From Bryobacteraceae bacterium (lineage in GTDB: Bacteria > Acidobacteriota > Terriglobia > Bryobacterales > Bryobacteraceae): 64,000 bases of DNA. Made by a program: the position numbers and the translations under genes. The notes below the pieces were generated by a model. It worked only from the letters and a program-made list of their open reading frames with translations, was not told the origin of the DNA and searched no databases. Below, piece after piece: positions 7,081 through 16,703 of this stretch. Numbering within the stretch: the stretch's first letter is position 1; every line of letters begins with the position of its first letter. Where the stretch lies: assembly GCA_026002875.1 (NCBI GenBank), contig BPGE01000001.1:744001-808000 (forward strand). Direction: 5' to 3'.

Positions 7081-8613
7081 TCAAAGCACTGGCCCGATGC
7101 GCCAGGGAACGAACTCGCGGTGGCCGTGCCGTTCGCTGCAGGTCTTCCGGCCCGAAGCCACCTCCAGGACGAGATCGAAGATCCGGCGGCCGATCTCTTC
7201 CACCGTGGCGCCGCCTTCGGCGATGGGGCCGGCATCGAGGTCCATGTTGGCGGTCATGCGGCGGTACATGGGGGAGTTGGAGGCGATCTTGATGACCGGG
7301 ATGGTGGGGAAGCCGATGGCCGAGCCGCGGCCGGTGGTGAAGCAGATGACGTTCACGCCGCCCGCCGCGAGTCCTGTGAGCGAGACCGGGTCGTAGCCGG
7401 GGGTGTTCATGAACACCAGCCCGGGGCCGTGCACGCGCTCGCCGTAATCGACGACTTCCATCAGGGGAAGCGTGCCGCCCTTGGCCACGGCGCCGAGGGA
7501 TTTTTCGAGAATCGTGGTCAGCCCGCCTTCCTTGTTGCCGGGCGACGGATTGTCGTCGAACGAGCCGCCGAACCGCGACAGATAGCGCTTGTACGAGGCC
7601 ACCATTTCAAGCAGCTGTTCGGCTACCTCGCGGGACGCCGCCCGCTCGACGAGCAGGTGCTCGGCGCCGAAGATCTCCGGCGTTTCGGCCAGAACGGCGG
7701 TGGCGCGGATCGAGGCCAGCAGGTCCGAGCAGACGCCGAGGGCGGGATTGGCCGTGATGCCGCTGAACGAATCCGAGCCGCCGCAGTTGAGGCCGAGGAC
7801 GATCTTCGAGGCGGGCAGCTCCGTGCGCCTCATGGCCGCGGCGCGCTCGATGTGGCGTTCGACGGCGCGGATGCCGGCCTCGACCGTGGCGGGCGTGCCG
7901 CCGCTTTCCTGGAGCGTGAAGCCGTCGAGCAGTTCGCGCGGCAGCTCGGCCAGGTAGCGGTCGATCTGGTTGATCTCGCATCCGAGGCCGAGGATGACGG
8001 CGCCGGCGACGTTGGGGTGGTCGATGACGCCGCGCAGAACGCGGTGGAGCTGTTCGGTGTCCGGGCCGATGGAGTGGCCGCAGCCGTCGGCATGGGGGAA
8101 GGCGGCCACGCCGTCGACGGTGTCCGGCAGGGGCCTGTGGCGGAAGTGTTCGGCCACCTGTTCGGCCACGTGCGAGGCGCAATTGCTGGCGGCAGCCACG
8201 GCGATGTAGTTGCGCGTGCCGGCGCGGCCATCGGGGCGGAGGTATCCGAGGAAAGAAGGGATGGCGTCCGGCTGCGGCGGGAGGCGGCGCAGTTCGGCCG
8301 GAAAACGGTATTCGCGGGCGCCTTCGTCAAAAGAAAGGTTGTGGAGATGGACGTGGTCGCCCGGCTCAATGGGGGCGGAGGCGCGGCCGATCACCTGCCC
8401 GTAGCGCAGGAGGTTTTCCCCCGGAGCGGCGGGACGGATGGCGACCTTGTGGCCTGCGGGGACAGGCTGGCGGACGGTGATCTCGCGTCCGGCGGCGAGG
8501 ATCGGATCGCCCGGCTCGAGCGGCAGCCGGGCGATGGCGACCGAATCAGAAGCGTGGAGAACAATGATGCGGTTGGCGGGCGTGCTGGCGGGATGGATGT
8601 CGACGAAACTCAC
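7081..8613 (-). CDS. uxaA: altronate dehydratase family protein
   Basis: 510 residues with a GTG start preceded by GAGGG at six bases. The N-terminal ~90 residues form the SAF/UxaA-N domain (GDHVHLHNLSF at its end). The rest is the galactarate/altronate dehydratase C domain: GYLRPDGRAGTRNYIAV, HADGCGH, LGLGCEINQI, LGLNCGGSDSFSGITANPALG, and TGRGSAIGFPTIPVIKIASN. The family dehydrates D-altronate to 2-keto-3-deoxygluconate in galacturonate catabolism. Length is normal for UxaA. First gene of a minus-strand run with the KduD-like and GH5 genes, consistent with pectin or uronic-acid use. Confidence 0.88.
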   Translation of the reverse strand: MSFVDIHPASTPANRIIVLHASDSVAIARLPLEPGDPILAAGREITVRQPVPAGHKVAIRPAAPGENLLRYGQVIGRASAPIEPGDHVHLHNLSFDEGAREYRFPAELRRLPPQPDAIPSFLGYLRPDGRAGTRNYIAVAAASNCASHVAEQVAEHFRHRPLPDTVDGVAAFPHADGCGHSIGPDTEQLHRVLRGVIDHPNVAGAVILGLGCEINQIDRYLAELPRELLDGFTLQESGGTPATVEAGIRAVERHIERAAAMRRTELPASKIVLGLNCGGSDSFSGITANPALGVCSDLLASIRATAVLAETPEIFGAEHLLVERAASREVAEQLLEMVASYKRYLSRFGGSFDDNPSPGNKEGGLTTILEKSLGAVAKGGTLPLMEVVDYGERVHGPGLVFMNTPGYDPVSLTGLAAGGVNVICFTTGRGSAIGFPTIPVIKIASNSPMYRRMTANMDLDAGPIAEGGATVEEIGRRIFDLVLEVASGRKTCSERHGHREFVPWRIGPVL

Positions 8614-8740
8614 GGCGGCCCTCGGATCCGGCGCACGGCGGCCGGTGGTCTGATTGTTCCACGCCGGGCGGGGCGTTCACAACAGGGCAGGATTCGGGTG
8701 AGAACTTCCCGGCCGCGCGCCCACTGATTTTCTGACTGCC

Positions 8741-9202
8741 ATGAGCAGGCTGATTCTCTGGCTGGCCATCTTCGGCGCCTTGCTGTCTGCAGACGCTGCG
8801 GCGGGCGAGGGCGCGGCGGCGGAGTACGTCGGCGGCACGCTGGCCGTGATCGAGGCGGGGACGGAAGGGCGGCTGTCCGTGGCCGATCCGGTGTCGCTCG
8901 TTTTCGAGACCCGGCGCAGCGCGCTGCGGATCCCGTATGAGCGCGTGAATCTGCTGGAATACGGCCAGCAGGTGGACCGGCGGCTGCTGGAGGCGATCCT
9001 GATTTCCCCCATGCTGATCCTCAGCAAGAAAAGGGCGCACTTCCTCGCCATCGGCTACCAGACCGAAGACGGGCGGCAGGAGGCGGTGCTGCTGAAAGTG
9101 GACAAGAAGGCGATCCGGGCGGTGCTGGTGAGCCTGGAGGCGCGGACGGGACTGCGGGTGAACTATATGGATTCGGAAGCGCGAAAGGCGGGCAAGGGAT
9201 GA
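8741..9202 (+). CDS. secreted protein of unknown function
   Basis: 153 residues with an N-terminal signal peptide (MSRLILWLAIFGALLSADAAAG). The mature part is beta-rich (YVGGTLAVIEAGTEGRLSVADPVSLVFETRRSALRIPYERV), followed by a short hydrophobic patch (AILISPMLILSKKRAHFLAIGY) and a basic helical end. I do not know the family; the opening strands resemble a lipid- or PH-like barrel, which is a guess. The stop overlaps the next ATG (ATGA), so the two secreted proteins are co-expressed. Confidence 0.6.
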   Translation: MSRLILWLAIFGALLSADAAAGEGAAAEYVGGTLAVIEAGTEGRLSVADPVSLVFETRRSALRIPYERVNLLEYGQQVDRRLLEAILISPMLILSKKRAHFLAIGYQTEDGRQEAVLLKVDKKAIRAVLVSLEARTGLRVNYMDSEARKAGKG

Positions 9203-9795
9203 ACGGGGCGCTGGTGCTGGCGGCATGGCTGGCCTGGCAGGCGGCGCCGGCGGAGGAAGAGGATCCGGCGGTGCGGCTGCTCGGCGTGCGGCGGCTGTAC
9301 ATCGACCGGTTCGGCGGCGGCGAAGGAGCGGCGCAGATCCGCGACATGGTGATCGCCAGCCTGCAGAGAACGGGGCTGTTTGTGATTACGGAGAACCCGG
9401 AGCGCGCCGACGCCGTGCTGCGGGGCTCGGCTGAGGATCTGGTGTTTACGGAAGTGTTCCAGTCCGGCGAGGCGGTGGGGGCGCGGACCAACGCCGCCGG
9501 CGGCCGCGGAACCAGCGTGCGCAACCGCGTGTACGGGGCTCTGGGAGCGGGCGTGAACGAGAACGAGAACGTGCGCATCCAGGAAAGAAGGCACGAAGCT
9601 TCGGCCAGCGTGCGCATCGTGGCGCGCGATGGCGACGTGCTGTGGTCGACGACGCAGGAAAGCCAGGGAGCGAAGTTCCGCTCGGCCAGCGCGGATGTGG
9701 CCGACAGGATCACGCGGCAGCTGGTGGCGGATCTGGAGAAACTGCGCGCGCGCAGAAACGGGCCTGCCGTCCAGGCCGTGAGGGAGGGGCCGTGA
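9199..9795 (+). CDS. secreted CsgG/LpoB-like protein
   Basis: 198 residues beginning in the ATGA overlap with the preceding gene. A short leader (MNGALVLAAWLAWQAAPA) is followed by VRRLYIDRFGGGEGAAQIRDMVIASLQRTGLFVITENPERADAVLRGSAED. This matches the general pattern of CsgG/LpoB-like periplasmic proteins: a conserved strand, a helix with a TGxFxV motif, then ADxVLxG. The middle region has a Gly/Asn-rich linker (TNAAGGRGTSVRNRV). A specific role cannot be assigned. Confidence 0.55.
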   Translation: MNGALVLAAWLAWQAAPAEEEDPAVRLLGVRRLYIDRFGGGEGAAQIRDMVIASLQRTGLFVITENPERADAVLRGSAEDLVFTEVFQSGEAVGARTNAAGGRGTSVRNRVYGALGAGVNENENVRIQERRHEASASVRIVARDGDVLWSTTQESQGAKFRSASADVADRITRQLVADLEKLRARRNGPAVQAVREGP

Positions 9796-9911
9796 AGCGG
9801 CAAGGCCGGCCGGAGTGCGCATGATCAGATCTTTTTCTGCCGCTCGCAGGGGGAACTCCGCTAGCCCTGCGCAGCCGGGTTGGTATAGGATGGGAGCCAC
9901 AGGAAAGAGCC

Positions 9912-10247
9912 GTGCCTCAAGAAATGCCATTCCGCGCCCGTTCCGGGGGCGTCCGCCGGCTGCCGCTCCGCGAGCACAGGCTGCGGGCGCGCGTCTCGCT
10001 CGAGGACATCATGGCGGAAACCAAGATCAGCCGCCGCTTCCTCGAAGCCATCGAGGAAGGCCGTTACGAAGATCTGCCCGGCGGAGTCTTCACGGTCAAC
10101 TACATCCAGCAGTACGCGCGGCTGACGGGATACGACGCCAATGTGATCCTCGAGCATTACCGCAGCCGGTTCGGGCAGGAGGAGTCGGCGCCGCGGCCGA
10201 AGCAGGCGCCGGTGCTGCGCTGGGTGCGGTTCTTCGAATCGGCCTGA
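9912..10247 (+). CDS. RodZ-like helix-turn-helix protein
   Basis: 111 residues; GTG start with AGGA seven bases upstream. Residues ~20-85 form a HTH_25/RodZ-type domain: LREHRLRARVSLEDIMAETKISRRFLEAIEEGRYEDLPGGVFTVNYIQQYARLTGYD, the pattern found at the N-terminus of RodZ and related proteins. There is no membrane segment or long C-terminus, so it is a stand-alone cytoplasmic domain rather than full RodZ. It precedes the flagellar cluster and may act as a regulator; this is inference. Confidence 0.7.
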   Translation: MPQEMPFRARSGGVRRLPLREHRLRARVSLEDIMAETKISRRFLEAIEEGRYEDLPGGVFTVNYIQQYARLTGYDANVILEHYRSRFGQEESAPRPKQAPVLRWVRFFESA

Positions 10248-10368
10248 GGGCGCCGGGCGGTTTGCCCGCATCCTGCGCCGGCCTTTTCCTCAAATTCCAG
10301 TCAAGCCGTCCGAAAAGACGAAGGAGGAGCGGAGCCGTCCCGACGGGCAAGGCTTCGCGGAAACGATC

Positions 10369-10689
10369 ATGAAAATCGACGACCGCAATGCGGCGAACCT
10401 GAATCCTGCGGCCCTGGACCGGACCCGCACGGCGGATCTGGCGGAAGCGCAGCAGGGACAGCGGACGGAGAAGCCGGCCGGGGCGGCGGGCGGCGGCGAC
10501 CGGGTGTCGTTGTCGGATCTGTCGGCGCGGCTGCGTGAGATCTCCGAAAGCCCGGAGGCGCGGCAGCAGCGGATCGAACGGCTGGCGGCGGAGTTTGCGG
10601 CCGGCCGTTACGAGCCCGACCCGGGCGCCGTGGCTGATGCGCTGATCGCGGAAGCTCAACTGGGCGAGGAACCGCGCGGTGACGCCTGA
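10369..10689 (+). CDS. flgM: FlgM-like anti-sigma-28 factor
   Basis: 106 residues. An unstructured, Ala/Gln-rich N-terminus is followed by the FlgM core: DRVSLSDLSARLREISESPEARQQRIERLAAEFAAGRYEPDPGAVADALIAE, with the VxLS opening, R..RI..L...I..G.Y..D...VA..LI spacing typical of the family. FlgM holds sigma-28 (FliA) inactive until it is exported through the hook-basal body. Location directly ahead of flgN-like, flgK and flgL is the common order. The last codons overlap the next gene. Confidence 0.82.
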   Translation: MKIDDRNAANLNPAALDRTRTADLAEAQQGQRTEKPAGAAGGGDRVSLSDLSARLREISESPEARQQRIERLAAEFAAGRYEPDPGAVADALIAEAQLGEEPRGDA

Positions 10690-11059
10690 CGCCTGCCTGA
10701 GCAGCGGCTGGCCGGAGCTGGCCGGCAGGCTGAGATCGGCCGCAGAACTGGCGGAGCGGTCCGCCCGGGAAGCCCCGCCGGGGGCTGCGGCGGGGCTGCT
10801 GCAGGGGCTGCAGGAGATCGCCGCCTGCCTGGAGGAAGCCGAGCGGCTCTGCCGGCGGGGCGAGAGGAGCGGCGCCGGGCCGTTCCTCGAGGAACTGGAA
10901 CGCTGGGCTGGGGCGATCCCGGCCCTGCAGAGCTGGGTCGGGGTCTCCGCGGCGCTGGCGGCGGGCTGGGCTGCGGCCGCAGGGGTTGGCGCGGCCTATG
11001 GGCCGGGCGATCCTCCGCCGGGCGCGCCCGCCCCGGGAGCGGTGAACGCGGTCGGCTGA
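10679..11059 (+). CDS. FlgN-position flagellar accessory protein
   Basis: 126 residues with a GTG start inside the flgM end (11-base overlap). The sequence is mostly helical (ELAGRLRSAAELAERSAREAP, LLQGLQEIAACLEEAERLCRRGE). It has an Ala-rich, moderately hydrophobic segment near residues 85-105 and a Pro/Gly-rich tail. No clear FlgN motif is visible, but position between flgM and flgK and the helical character fit the FlgN export chaperone for FlgK/FlgL. The call rests on synteny. Confidence 0.5.
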   Translation: MTPDACLSSGWPELAGRLRSAAELAERSAREAPPGAAAGLLQGLQEIAACLEEAERLCRRGERSGAGPFLEELERWAGAIPALQSWVGVSAALAAGWAAAAGVGAAYGPGDPPPGAPAPGAVNAVG

Positions 11060-11071
11060 AGCGGAGCAGGC

Positions 11072-12436
11072 ATGGGCAACCTGTTTGTCAGCCTGAGAAA
11101 CGCTGCCGGCGCGATGAAGGTGCTCGAGCGCGCCGCCGGCGTGGTGCAGTCCAACGTGGCCAACGCCTCCACGCCGGGCTACGCCAAACAGGTTCAGGTC
11201 CTCACGGCGATGCGGATGGATCTGGACCGCGGCCTGCCGGGCGGCGTGGCCTCGGGCGGCACGCTGAACCTGCGGGACGCCTACGCCGAGGCAACCGTGC
11301 GCCAGAGGATGTCGGCCGCGGGGCAGGCCGAAGAGCGCCGCGCGCAGCTCGAACAGCTGGAGCCGCTCTATGACATCGGCGGAGAATCCGGTCTGGGCGG
11401 GGCGATCAACCGCTTTTTCCAGTCGTTCGCGGCGCTGACCGTGGCGCCGAACGACCTGGCGGCGCGCCAGACGGTGATCGACCGCGCCGATTCGCTGGCG
11501 CGGTCCTTCCAGTCCATGGCTGGCGGGCTGGCTGAGGCGGCGCGGTCGGCGGAGCGGGCGCTGGAACAGCGCGTGGCGCAGTTCAACCGGACGCTGGAGG
11601 AGATCGCGGGAATCAATTCGATCTTCCGCCAGGATTTCCGGGCGCAGGACGACCCGGGTCTGCAGGCGCGGCTCCACAACCTGCTGGAAGACCTCAGCGA
11701 ACTGGCCGACATCACGGTGCTGCGCCGCGAAGACGGCGCGGTATCGATTTACCTGGGCGGCCAGACGATGCTGACCAGCAGCGACCGGTTTTATCCGCTG
11801 TCGGTGGATCTGAGCAATCCTGGCCGGGTGGATCTGCTCGATGCCGGGGGCAATACGGTCACCGGCCATGTCAGCTCAGGGCGGATCGCGGCCCTGATCG
11901 ATATCCGAAACCGCGTGCTGCCGGGCGAGCTGTCCGAGCTCGACCGCCTGGCGCAGACGCTGGCCGACCAGGTGAACGCGGTGCTGCTCGGAGGCGTGGA
12001 TCCGGCCGGCAATCCGGCCACGCAGGGGCTGTTCGCCTACAACTCCGCCCTGGGCGTTGCGAGGACGTTGAGCCGCACGTCGATGACAGCCGCGGAACTG
12101 CCCGCCGCCGATCCGTCGGCGCCCGGCGGAAACGCCATCGCGGTTCAGGTGGCGGAGCTGGGGCAGGCCAGGCTGATCGACGGCTATTCATTCGTGCAGT
12201 TCTATGCCGTTCGCGCTGCCGGGGCGGGCCGGATGATCGCCGAGGGCAGGGAAGCGGCCGCAGTGGCCGGGCTTCTGGTGCAGCAGGCGCGGCAGTTCCG
12301 GGACGAGATCCAGCGGGTCAATCTCGACGAAGAGGCCGTGATCCTGATGCAGGTTCAGCGGGCGTACGAGGCGGCGGCGCAAATGATCCGGGTTCTCGAT
12401 GAAATGACTCAAACCGTGCTCGGCCTGATCCGTTAA
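11072..12436 (+). CDS. flgK: flagellar hook-associated protein 1
   Basis: 454 residues. The N-terminus has the rod/hook family signature (AAGVVQSNVANASTPGYAKQ) after a helix LRNAAGAMKVLER. The middle contains GLGGAINRFFQSFAALTVAPNDLAARQTVIDRADSLARSF, typical of FlgK. The C-terminus (VNLDEEAVILMQVQRAYEAAAQMIRVLDEMTQTVLGLI) is the conserved flg_bbr_C helix. FlgK joins the hook to the filament together with FlgL, encoded just downstream. Confidence 0.92.
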   Translation: MGNLFVSLRNAAGAMKVLERAAGVVQSNVANASTPGYAKQVQVLTAMRMDLDRGLPGGVASGGTLNLRDAYAEATVRQRMSAAGQAEERRAQLEQLEPLYDIGGESGLGGAINRFFQSFAALTVAPNDLAARQTVIDRADSLARSFQSMAGGLAEAARSAERALEQRVAQFNRTLEEIAGINSIFRQDFRAQDDPGLQARLHNLLEDLSELADITVLRREDGAVSIYLGGQTMLTSSDRFYPLSVDLSNPGRVDLLDAGGNTVTGHVSSGRIAALIDIRNRVLPGELSELDRLAQTLADQVNAVLLGGVDPAGNPATQGLFAYNSALGVARTLSRTSMTAAELPAADPSAPGGNAIAVQVAELGQARLIDGYSFVQFYAVRAAGAGRMIAEGREAAAVAGLLVQQARQFRDEIQRVNLDEEAVILMQVQRAYEAAAQMIRVLDEMTQTVLGLIR

Positions 12437-12453
12437 GGAAGGCAGGAGCGCGC

Positions 12454-13359
12454 ATGATCCGATCTCTCGACGCCGCCACCAACCGATTCCTGGACGGGCT
12501 CCGGGATCTCAACGCGAGAATGGAACGCGCCCAGCGGCAGGTGGCGGGAGGCAAGCGGGTGGCGGTGCCTTCCGACGCGCCCGACAGCGTGGTCAGCCTG
12601 GTGAGCGCCAAGGCGGATCTGGCGCGCATGGACCAGATCCGCGCCAACCTGTCCCGTTTCCGCACCGAGGTCGACGGCGCCGAAGGCGTGCTGCAGCAGG
12701 CGGTGAAGCTGTTCGACCGCGTCCGCACCCTCGGCATGACGGGCGCCAGCGGCATCCAGACCGACATCACGCGGCGCGGCATCGCCGACGAGATCCAGTC
12801 GCTGCTGGAACGGATGGTGGGCATCGCCAACACGCAGGTCGACGGGCGCTACGTGTTCTCCGGCAATGCCGACCAGACTCCCGCTTACCAGCTCGACTGG
12901 ACTGCTTCGCCGCCCTGGGGAACCTATCAGGGTGCGGCCGCGACGCGCCAGGCCATTCATCCGACCGGGGTCACCTTCCGCGTCTCCCTCGACGCGCAAT
13001 GGATCTTCGACAACGCCGATCCCGGACGCAACGTGTTCGCCTCCATCGAAAACCTCCGTCAGGCGCTGCTGTCCGGCGATGAAACGGCGATGCAGGCTGC
13101 GCTCGCGCCCCTGGCCGATGTGGCTGCGCACCTGAACGCCGCCCTGATGTTTTACGGCAACGTGCAAACCCAGATCGCCGAAGCCCTGGAGACAGCCTCG
13201 GCGATGTCGCTCCGTCTGAAGACCCAGATTGGCGGCATCGAAGACGCCGACATCACCGAGGCGATCGTCGAACTCCAGCAGGTCCGCTTCACCCAGGAAG
13301 CCGCCCTCCAGGTGCGCGCCGCAGCCCCGCGCCGGAGCTTGTTCAGCTACCTCGCCTGA
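12454..13359 (+). CDS. flgL: flagellar hook-associated protein 3
   Basis: 301 residues with a flagellin-like N-terminus (RFLDGLRDLNARMERAQRQVAGGKRVAVPSDAPDSVVSLV) and matching C-terminal helices (IGGIEDADITEAIVELQQVRFTQEAALQVRAA). The stretch VGIANTQVDGRYVFSGNADQTPAY is characteristic of FlgL. It forms the second hook-filament junction layer. It follows flgK by 17 bases. The csrA/fliW genes often found next are absent; the cluster stops here. Confidence 0.92.
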   Translation: MIRSLDAATNRFLDGLRDLNARMERAQRQVAGGKRVAVPSDAPDSVVSLVSAKADLARMDQIRANLSRFRTEVDGAEGVLQQAVKLFDRVRTLGMTGASGIQTDITRRGIADEIQSLLERMVGIANTQVDGRYVFSGNADQTPAYQLDWTASPPWGTYQGAAATRQAIHPTGVTFRVSLDAQWIFDNADPGRNVFASIENLRQALLSGDETAMQAALAPLADVAAHLNAALMFYGNVQTQIAEALETASAMSLRLKTQIGGIEDADITEAIVELQQVRFTQEAALQVRAAAPRRSLFSYLA

Positions 13360-13790
13360 TCCCCCGCCCATCGTCCCCTCGCAGCGCATGACGCTGCCGT
13401 TGCGTGTTCCATGCCGTCCGGGGGTTCCCGTTCAGCGGGATCACCGGGGCGATGCAGTCGGGCGGCCGCCCGACGAACGCCGGACCAGGGAGCTGCTTTC
13501 GGGATTCAGAGGAACCAGAGCCTGGCGAAACCGCTGCAACCCTGGAGCGGTGTCTTCACGGGGACTCCGAGCCTGTCCAGGGGACGGTGGAACGCCGCCG
13601 AACGAGGGAGTCCGCGAAGCAGCGAAATCCTGTACAGCTCTGTTTTCTTTGGAAGGTTTGACCCAGAGGGCGCCGGGGAGGAGAATGCTTCAGGGGTCTT
13701 TTTTGAGGTTAGTCTCGCTTTGGTGGGAGTTGCCTCCCCGGCTTACTTCCAATCTTAGAATACTGAATCGCGGATTGCAAGCACTTTTTT
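13360..13790. other. 431-base gap between converging genes
   Basis: No credible gene. The only clear structure is a perfect 18-base palindrome at 13457-13474 (core GGGCGGCCGCCC), which is not followed by a T-run. Short open frames here lack ribosome sites and conserved features. The right end (13741-13800) is locally AT-rich. Confidence 0.6.
13457..13474. repeat. perfect 18-bp palindrome after flgL
   Basis: GTCGGGCGG followed by its exact complement CCGCCCGAC, about 100 bases after the flgL stop. A hairpin here could end or protect the flagellar transcript, but no U-tract follows, so the role is open. Confidence 0.5.
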
Positions 13791-14693
13791 CTATTTTTTG
13801 GAGGCGGGAACGACCTCGACCCCTGCGATTCTCTCCAAGACCTTGATTGTGCTGCAGATATCTTCATCCGCATAGCCCTCGGCCATGGCCGCCCGGAAGA
13901 CCTGCTGGGTGAGGGCGGTCAACGGCAGCGGAACCTGCATCTCGGCCGCCGTTTCCAGCATAAGGCCGATGTCCTTGTGCATCCAACGTACTGAAAAATT
14001 AGTAGAAAAGTCCCTCCGGAAGACGAACGGGGCTTTGAAGGCGGCGATGCCGCTCTTTGCGGCGGAGTTGTCGAGGATGTCCAGCATGAGCTCGGGGTCG
14101 ACGCCGGCTTTGGCGGCCAGAACCATGCCTTCATTGAAGGCCTGTAACATATTCGAAAGAATCAGGTTCTGGCTCAGCTTGGCGTGCAGGCCCATGCCCG
14201 GTCCGCCGCAATAGTAGAACCTCTTCCCCATGATTTCCATGTAGGGCTTCAATTTTTCATAGACCTCCTGGTCGCCGCCGACCATGAAGGTCAGGGTGGC
14301 GTTCTCGGCGCCGGGTTTGGAACCCGTGACCGGGGCGTCGAGGAAATGGGCGCCCTTCTGGCGGAAGGCCTCGTACGCGCGGCGGGCGTAGGAGGGGGCC
14401 ACGGTGCTGCAGTCGGCCACGGCAGCGCCCGGCTGAATGCCCTCGAGGATTCCGTTCGGTCCCAGGGTGACCTGCTCGCTCATGGCGGTGTCTCCGACGC
14501 AGAGGAACACCGCCTCGGCGCGCTCGGCGACTTCCTTTGGCGTCGCGCAGGCGGTTCCTTTGCCTTCGCGCGCGAGCTGTTCTGCCTTGGCGGCGGTGTG
14601 GGACCAGAGCGCGACTTCATGGCCGGCTGCGAGCAGATGCCGGGCCATGGGGTAGCCCATGATGCCGAGACCGAGGAAACCCAAACGTGCCAT
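13791..14693 (-). CDS. beta-hydroxyacid dehydrogenase (3-hydroxyisobutyrate dehydrogenase family)
   Basis: 300 residues. The N-terminal Rossmann loop is [16 protein letters not shown], followed by FLCVGD, the substrate-binding DCSTVAP and [22 protein letters not shown]. The catalytic lysine region [25 protein letters not shown] fits the HIBADH/GarR/GlxR family. These enzymes reduce or oxidise short 3-hydroxy acids with NAD(P)H. It is divergent from a D-2-hydroxyacid dehydrogenase (110 bases between starts), so the pair may handle glyoxylate, hydroxypyruvate or tartronate semialdehyde; that is inference. Confidence 0.85.
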   Translation of the reverse strand: MARLGFLGLGIMGYPMARHLLAAGHEVALWSHTAAKAEQLAREGKGTACATPKEVAERAEAVFLCVGDTAMSEQVTLGPNGILEGIQPGAAVADCSTVAPSYARRAYEAFRQKGAHFLDAPVTGSKPGAENATLTFMVGGDQEVYEKLKPYMEIMGKRFYYCGGPGMGLHAKLSQNLILSNMLQAFNEGMVLAAKAGVDPELMLDILDNSAAKSGIAAFKAPFVFRRDFSTNFSVRWMHKDIGLMLETAAEMQVPLPLTALTQQVFRAAMAEGYADEDICSTIKVLERIAGVEVVPASKK

Positions 14694-14802
14694 GAAAACC
14701 TCCGTGCAGACGTTTCTTTCCGGCGCCCGGCCGAAAGGACAGCGGGCGGAAGCCTTGATTGTAAGCCCCGGCGCGGCTGTGCGACAATCGCGGCTTCAGG
14801 CC

Positions 14803-15786
14803 ATGTCCGCCCCTCCCCGCATCCTCGTCACCAAGCGCGTCTTTCCTGAAGCGGTCGAGTTTCTCCGGCAACAGGGATTCGACATCGATTACAACGAGAC
14901 GGACCGCATGCTGCCTTCGGAAGAGCTGATTGGCAGGGCGCGCGGCTGCGCGGCGATTGTCAGCCAACTGACCGACCGGCTGCGTGCCGATGTCATCGAA
15001 CAGTTGAAAGAGCTGCGCGTCATCGCCAATGTCGCCGTGGGCTACGACAACATCGACGTGGCCGCAGCGACAGCGCGCGGCATCGCCGTGACGAACACGC
15101 CCGGGGTGCTGACGGAGACGACCGCGGACTTCGCCTTTGCCCTGCTGATGGCGGCGGCGCGGCGCGTGGTGGAGGCGCACGCGTTCGTTCATTCCGGTCA
15201 GTGGAGCACGTGGATCATCGATCTGCTCGCCGGCCAGGACATCCACGGCTCGACGCTCGGCATCTTCGGGCTCGGCCGGATCGGCGCGGCAGTGGCGCGG
15301 CGCGGGCGCGGCTTCGGCATGCGGATTCTGTATTGCGACGAGCAGCCGGCGCCGCCGGAGATCGAGCGCGAGCTGGAGGCGCGGCGCGTCCCGAAAGAAG
15401 AGCTGCTGCGCGAGTCGGACTTCGTGAGCCTGCACGTGCCGCTGACGCCAGCGACGCGGCGCCTGATCGGTGCGGGGGAGCTGGCGCTGATGAAGCCGAC
15501 GGCGATCCTGATCAACACGGCGCGCGGACCGGTGGTGGATGAAGCGGCGCTGGCGGAAGCGCTCGAGAAGCGCACGATCTGGGCGGCGGGGCTGGACGTG
15601 TTCGAGGAAGAGCCCAGAGTCCATCCGAAGCTGCTCGAACTGCCCAACGTCGTTCTGGCGCCGCACATCGCCAGCGCGAGTTTCGCCACGCGCCGGCGGA
15701 TGTCGATGATGGCGGCGGAGAATGCCGCCGCCGCGCTTCAGGGCCGGCGGCCGCCGAATCTGCTGAATCCGGAAGTCTGGCGCTGA
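14803..15786 (+). CDS. D-2-hydroxyacid dehydrogenase (glyoxylate/hydroxypyruvate reductase type)
   Basis: About 327 residues from [12 protein letters not shown]; upstream in-frame extension covers the divergent promoter region and is rejected. Domains: a flanking substrate domain (residues 1-100, 300-327) and an NAD domain with [21 protein letters not shown]. Catalytic residues are visible as R in [12 protein letters not shown] in LDVFEEEP and H in LAPHIAS. Phrase [19 protein letters not shown] is typical of GyaR/GhrB-like enzymes, which reduce glyoxylate and hydroxypyruvate. Confidence 0.87.
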   Translation: MSAPPRILVTKRVFPEAVEFLRQQGFDIDYNETDRMLPSEELIGRARGCAAIVSQLTDRLRADVIEQLKELRVIANVAVGYDNIDVAAATARGIAVTNTPGVLTETTADFAFALLMAAARRVVEAHAFVHSGQWSTWIIDLLAGQDIHGSTLGIFGLGRIGAAVARRGRGFGMRILYCDEQPAPPEIERELEARRVPKEELLRESDFVSLHVPLTPATRRLIGAGELALMKPTAILINTARGPVVDEAALAEALEKRTIWAAGLDVFEEEPRVHPKLLELPNVVLAPHIASASFATRRRMSMMAAENAAAALQGRRPPNLLNPEVWR

Positions 15787-15806
15787 GCGCCGCAGGAGGT
15801 CATGCG

Positions 15807-16703
15807 ATGAACCGCAGGCGATTCGTCTCCGCACTGGCGGCCGGTCCGCTGGCTGCCGCCGCTGCCGACGGCAGGAAGCATCTGATCGTCCACGCCGATG
15901 ACGCGGGCATGTGCCACTCGGCCAATATCGCCACGATCGAAGCGATGGAAAAGGGGCTGGTGAGTTCGGCGTCGGTCATGATGCCGTGCCCGTGGGTGCA
16001 GGAGTTCACCGAGTGGGCGCGCACGCACCCCGAGAAAGACGTCGGCCTGCACCTGACGCTGACGAGCGAGTGGCGCTACTACCGCTGGCGGCCTGCGGCG
16101 CCGCAGGACAAGGTGCGCGGGCTGCTCGACAAGGAGGGCTACATGTGGCGCGATGTGCGCTCGACGGCCATGAACGCGAAGCCCGAGGAGATCGAAACCG
16201 AGCTGCGCGCGCAGATCGAGCGAGCCTCGCAATACGGGGTGCGCTTCACGCACCTCGATTCGCACATGGGCACGCTGTTTGCGCGGCCCGATTATTTCGA
16301 GATCTACGTCAAGCTGGCCGACGAATACGGCGTGCCCTGCATGCTGCCGCGGCCGAACGAAGCCAACGCCGCAGACCTGAAGGGCTATCCGATCACTCCG
16401 GAGATGCTCAGGGAGAAAGAACAGGCCGGGTTCAAAATGCTTGACCGTCTGATTCTGGGTGTTCCCGGCCGAACGCCGGCCGAACGGCGCGAGAGCTACC
16501 TGAAGCTGATCGGCGATCTCAAGCCGGGCGTCACGAAGCTGATTGTGCATCTGGCCAAGGATGATCCCGAGATCCGCGCCATCACCAACAGCTGGGAGCA
16601 GCGCTGGGGCGACTTCCTTTTCTGGACGAGCGACGACGCGCGGCGCGCGCTGGAAAAGCACAACGTGGAACTTTACACCTACCGGCGGCTTGCCGGATCA
16701 TGA
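15807..16703 (+). CDS. ChbG/YdjC-like carbohydrate deacetylase, Tat leader
   Basis: 298 residues beginning with a twin-arginine-like leader (MNRRRFVSALAAGPLAAAAA). Metal-binding motifs of the YdjC/ChbG family are present: HADDAG near residue 30, GLHLTLTSEW, and THLDSHMGTLF. The family removes acetyl groups from N-acetylated oligosaccharides such as chitooligosaccharides; here export would place it in the periplasm, unlike cytoplasmic ChbG. Its stop overlaps the next start (ATGA). Confidence 0.82.
   Translation: MNRRRFVSALAAGPLAAAAADGRKHLIVHADDAGMCHSANIATIEAMEKGLVSSASVMMPCPWVQEFTEWARTHPEKDVGLHLTLTSEWRYYRWRPAAPQDKVRGLLDKEGYMWRDVRSTAMNAKPEEIETELRAQIERASQYGVRFTHLDSHMGTLFARPDYFEIYVKLADEYGVPCMLPRPNEANAADLKGYPITPEMLREKEQAGFKMLDRLILGVPGRTPAERRESYLKLIGDLKPGVTKLIVHLAKDDPEIRAITNSWEQRWGDFLFWTSDDARRALEKHNVELYTYRRLAGS

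Noticed and set aside
2608-8613. Polysaccharide utilisation locus of Bacteroidetes type.
   Set aside because: No SusC/SusD pair, regulator or transporter is linked; it is only a loose group of glycosidases and uronate-pathway genes.
6607-8727. Long plus-strand frame across the SDR and altronate dehydratase genes.
   Set aside because: Antisense to two enzymes with intact catalytic motifs.
13457-13474. Rho-independent terminator after flgL.
   Set aside because: The palindrome is perfect but no T-run follows on either side, so I list it only as a palindrome.
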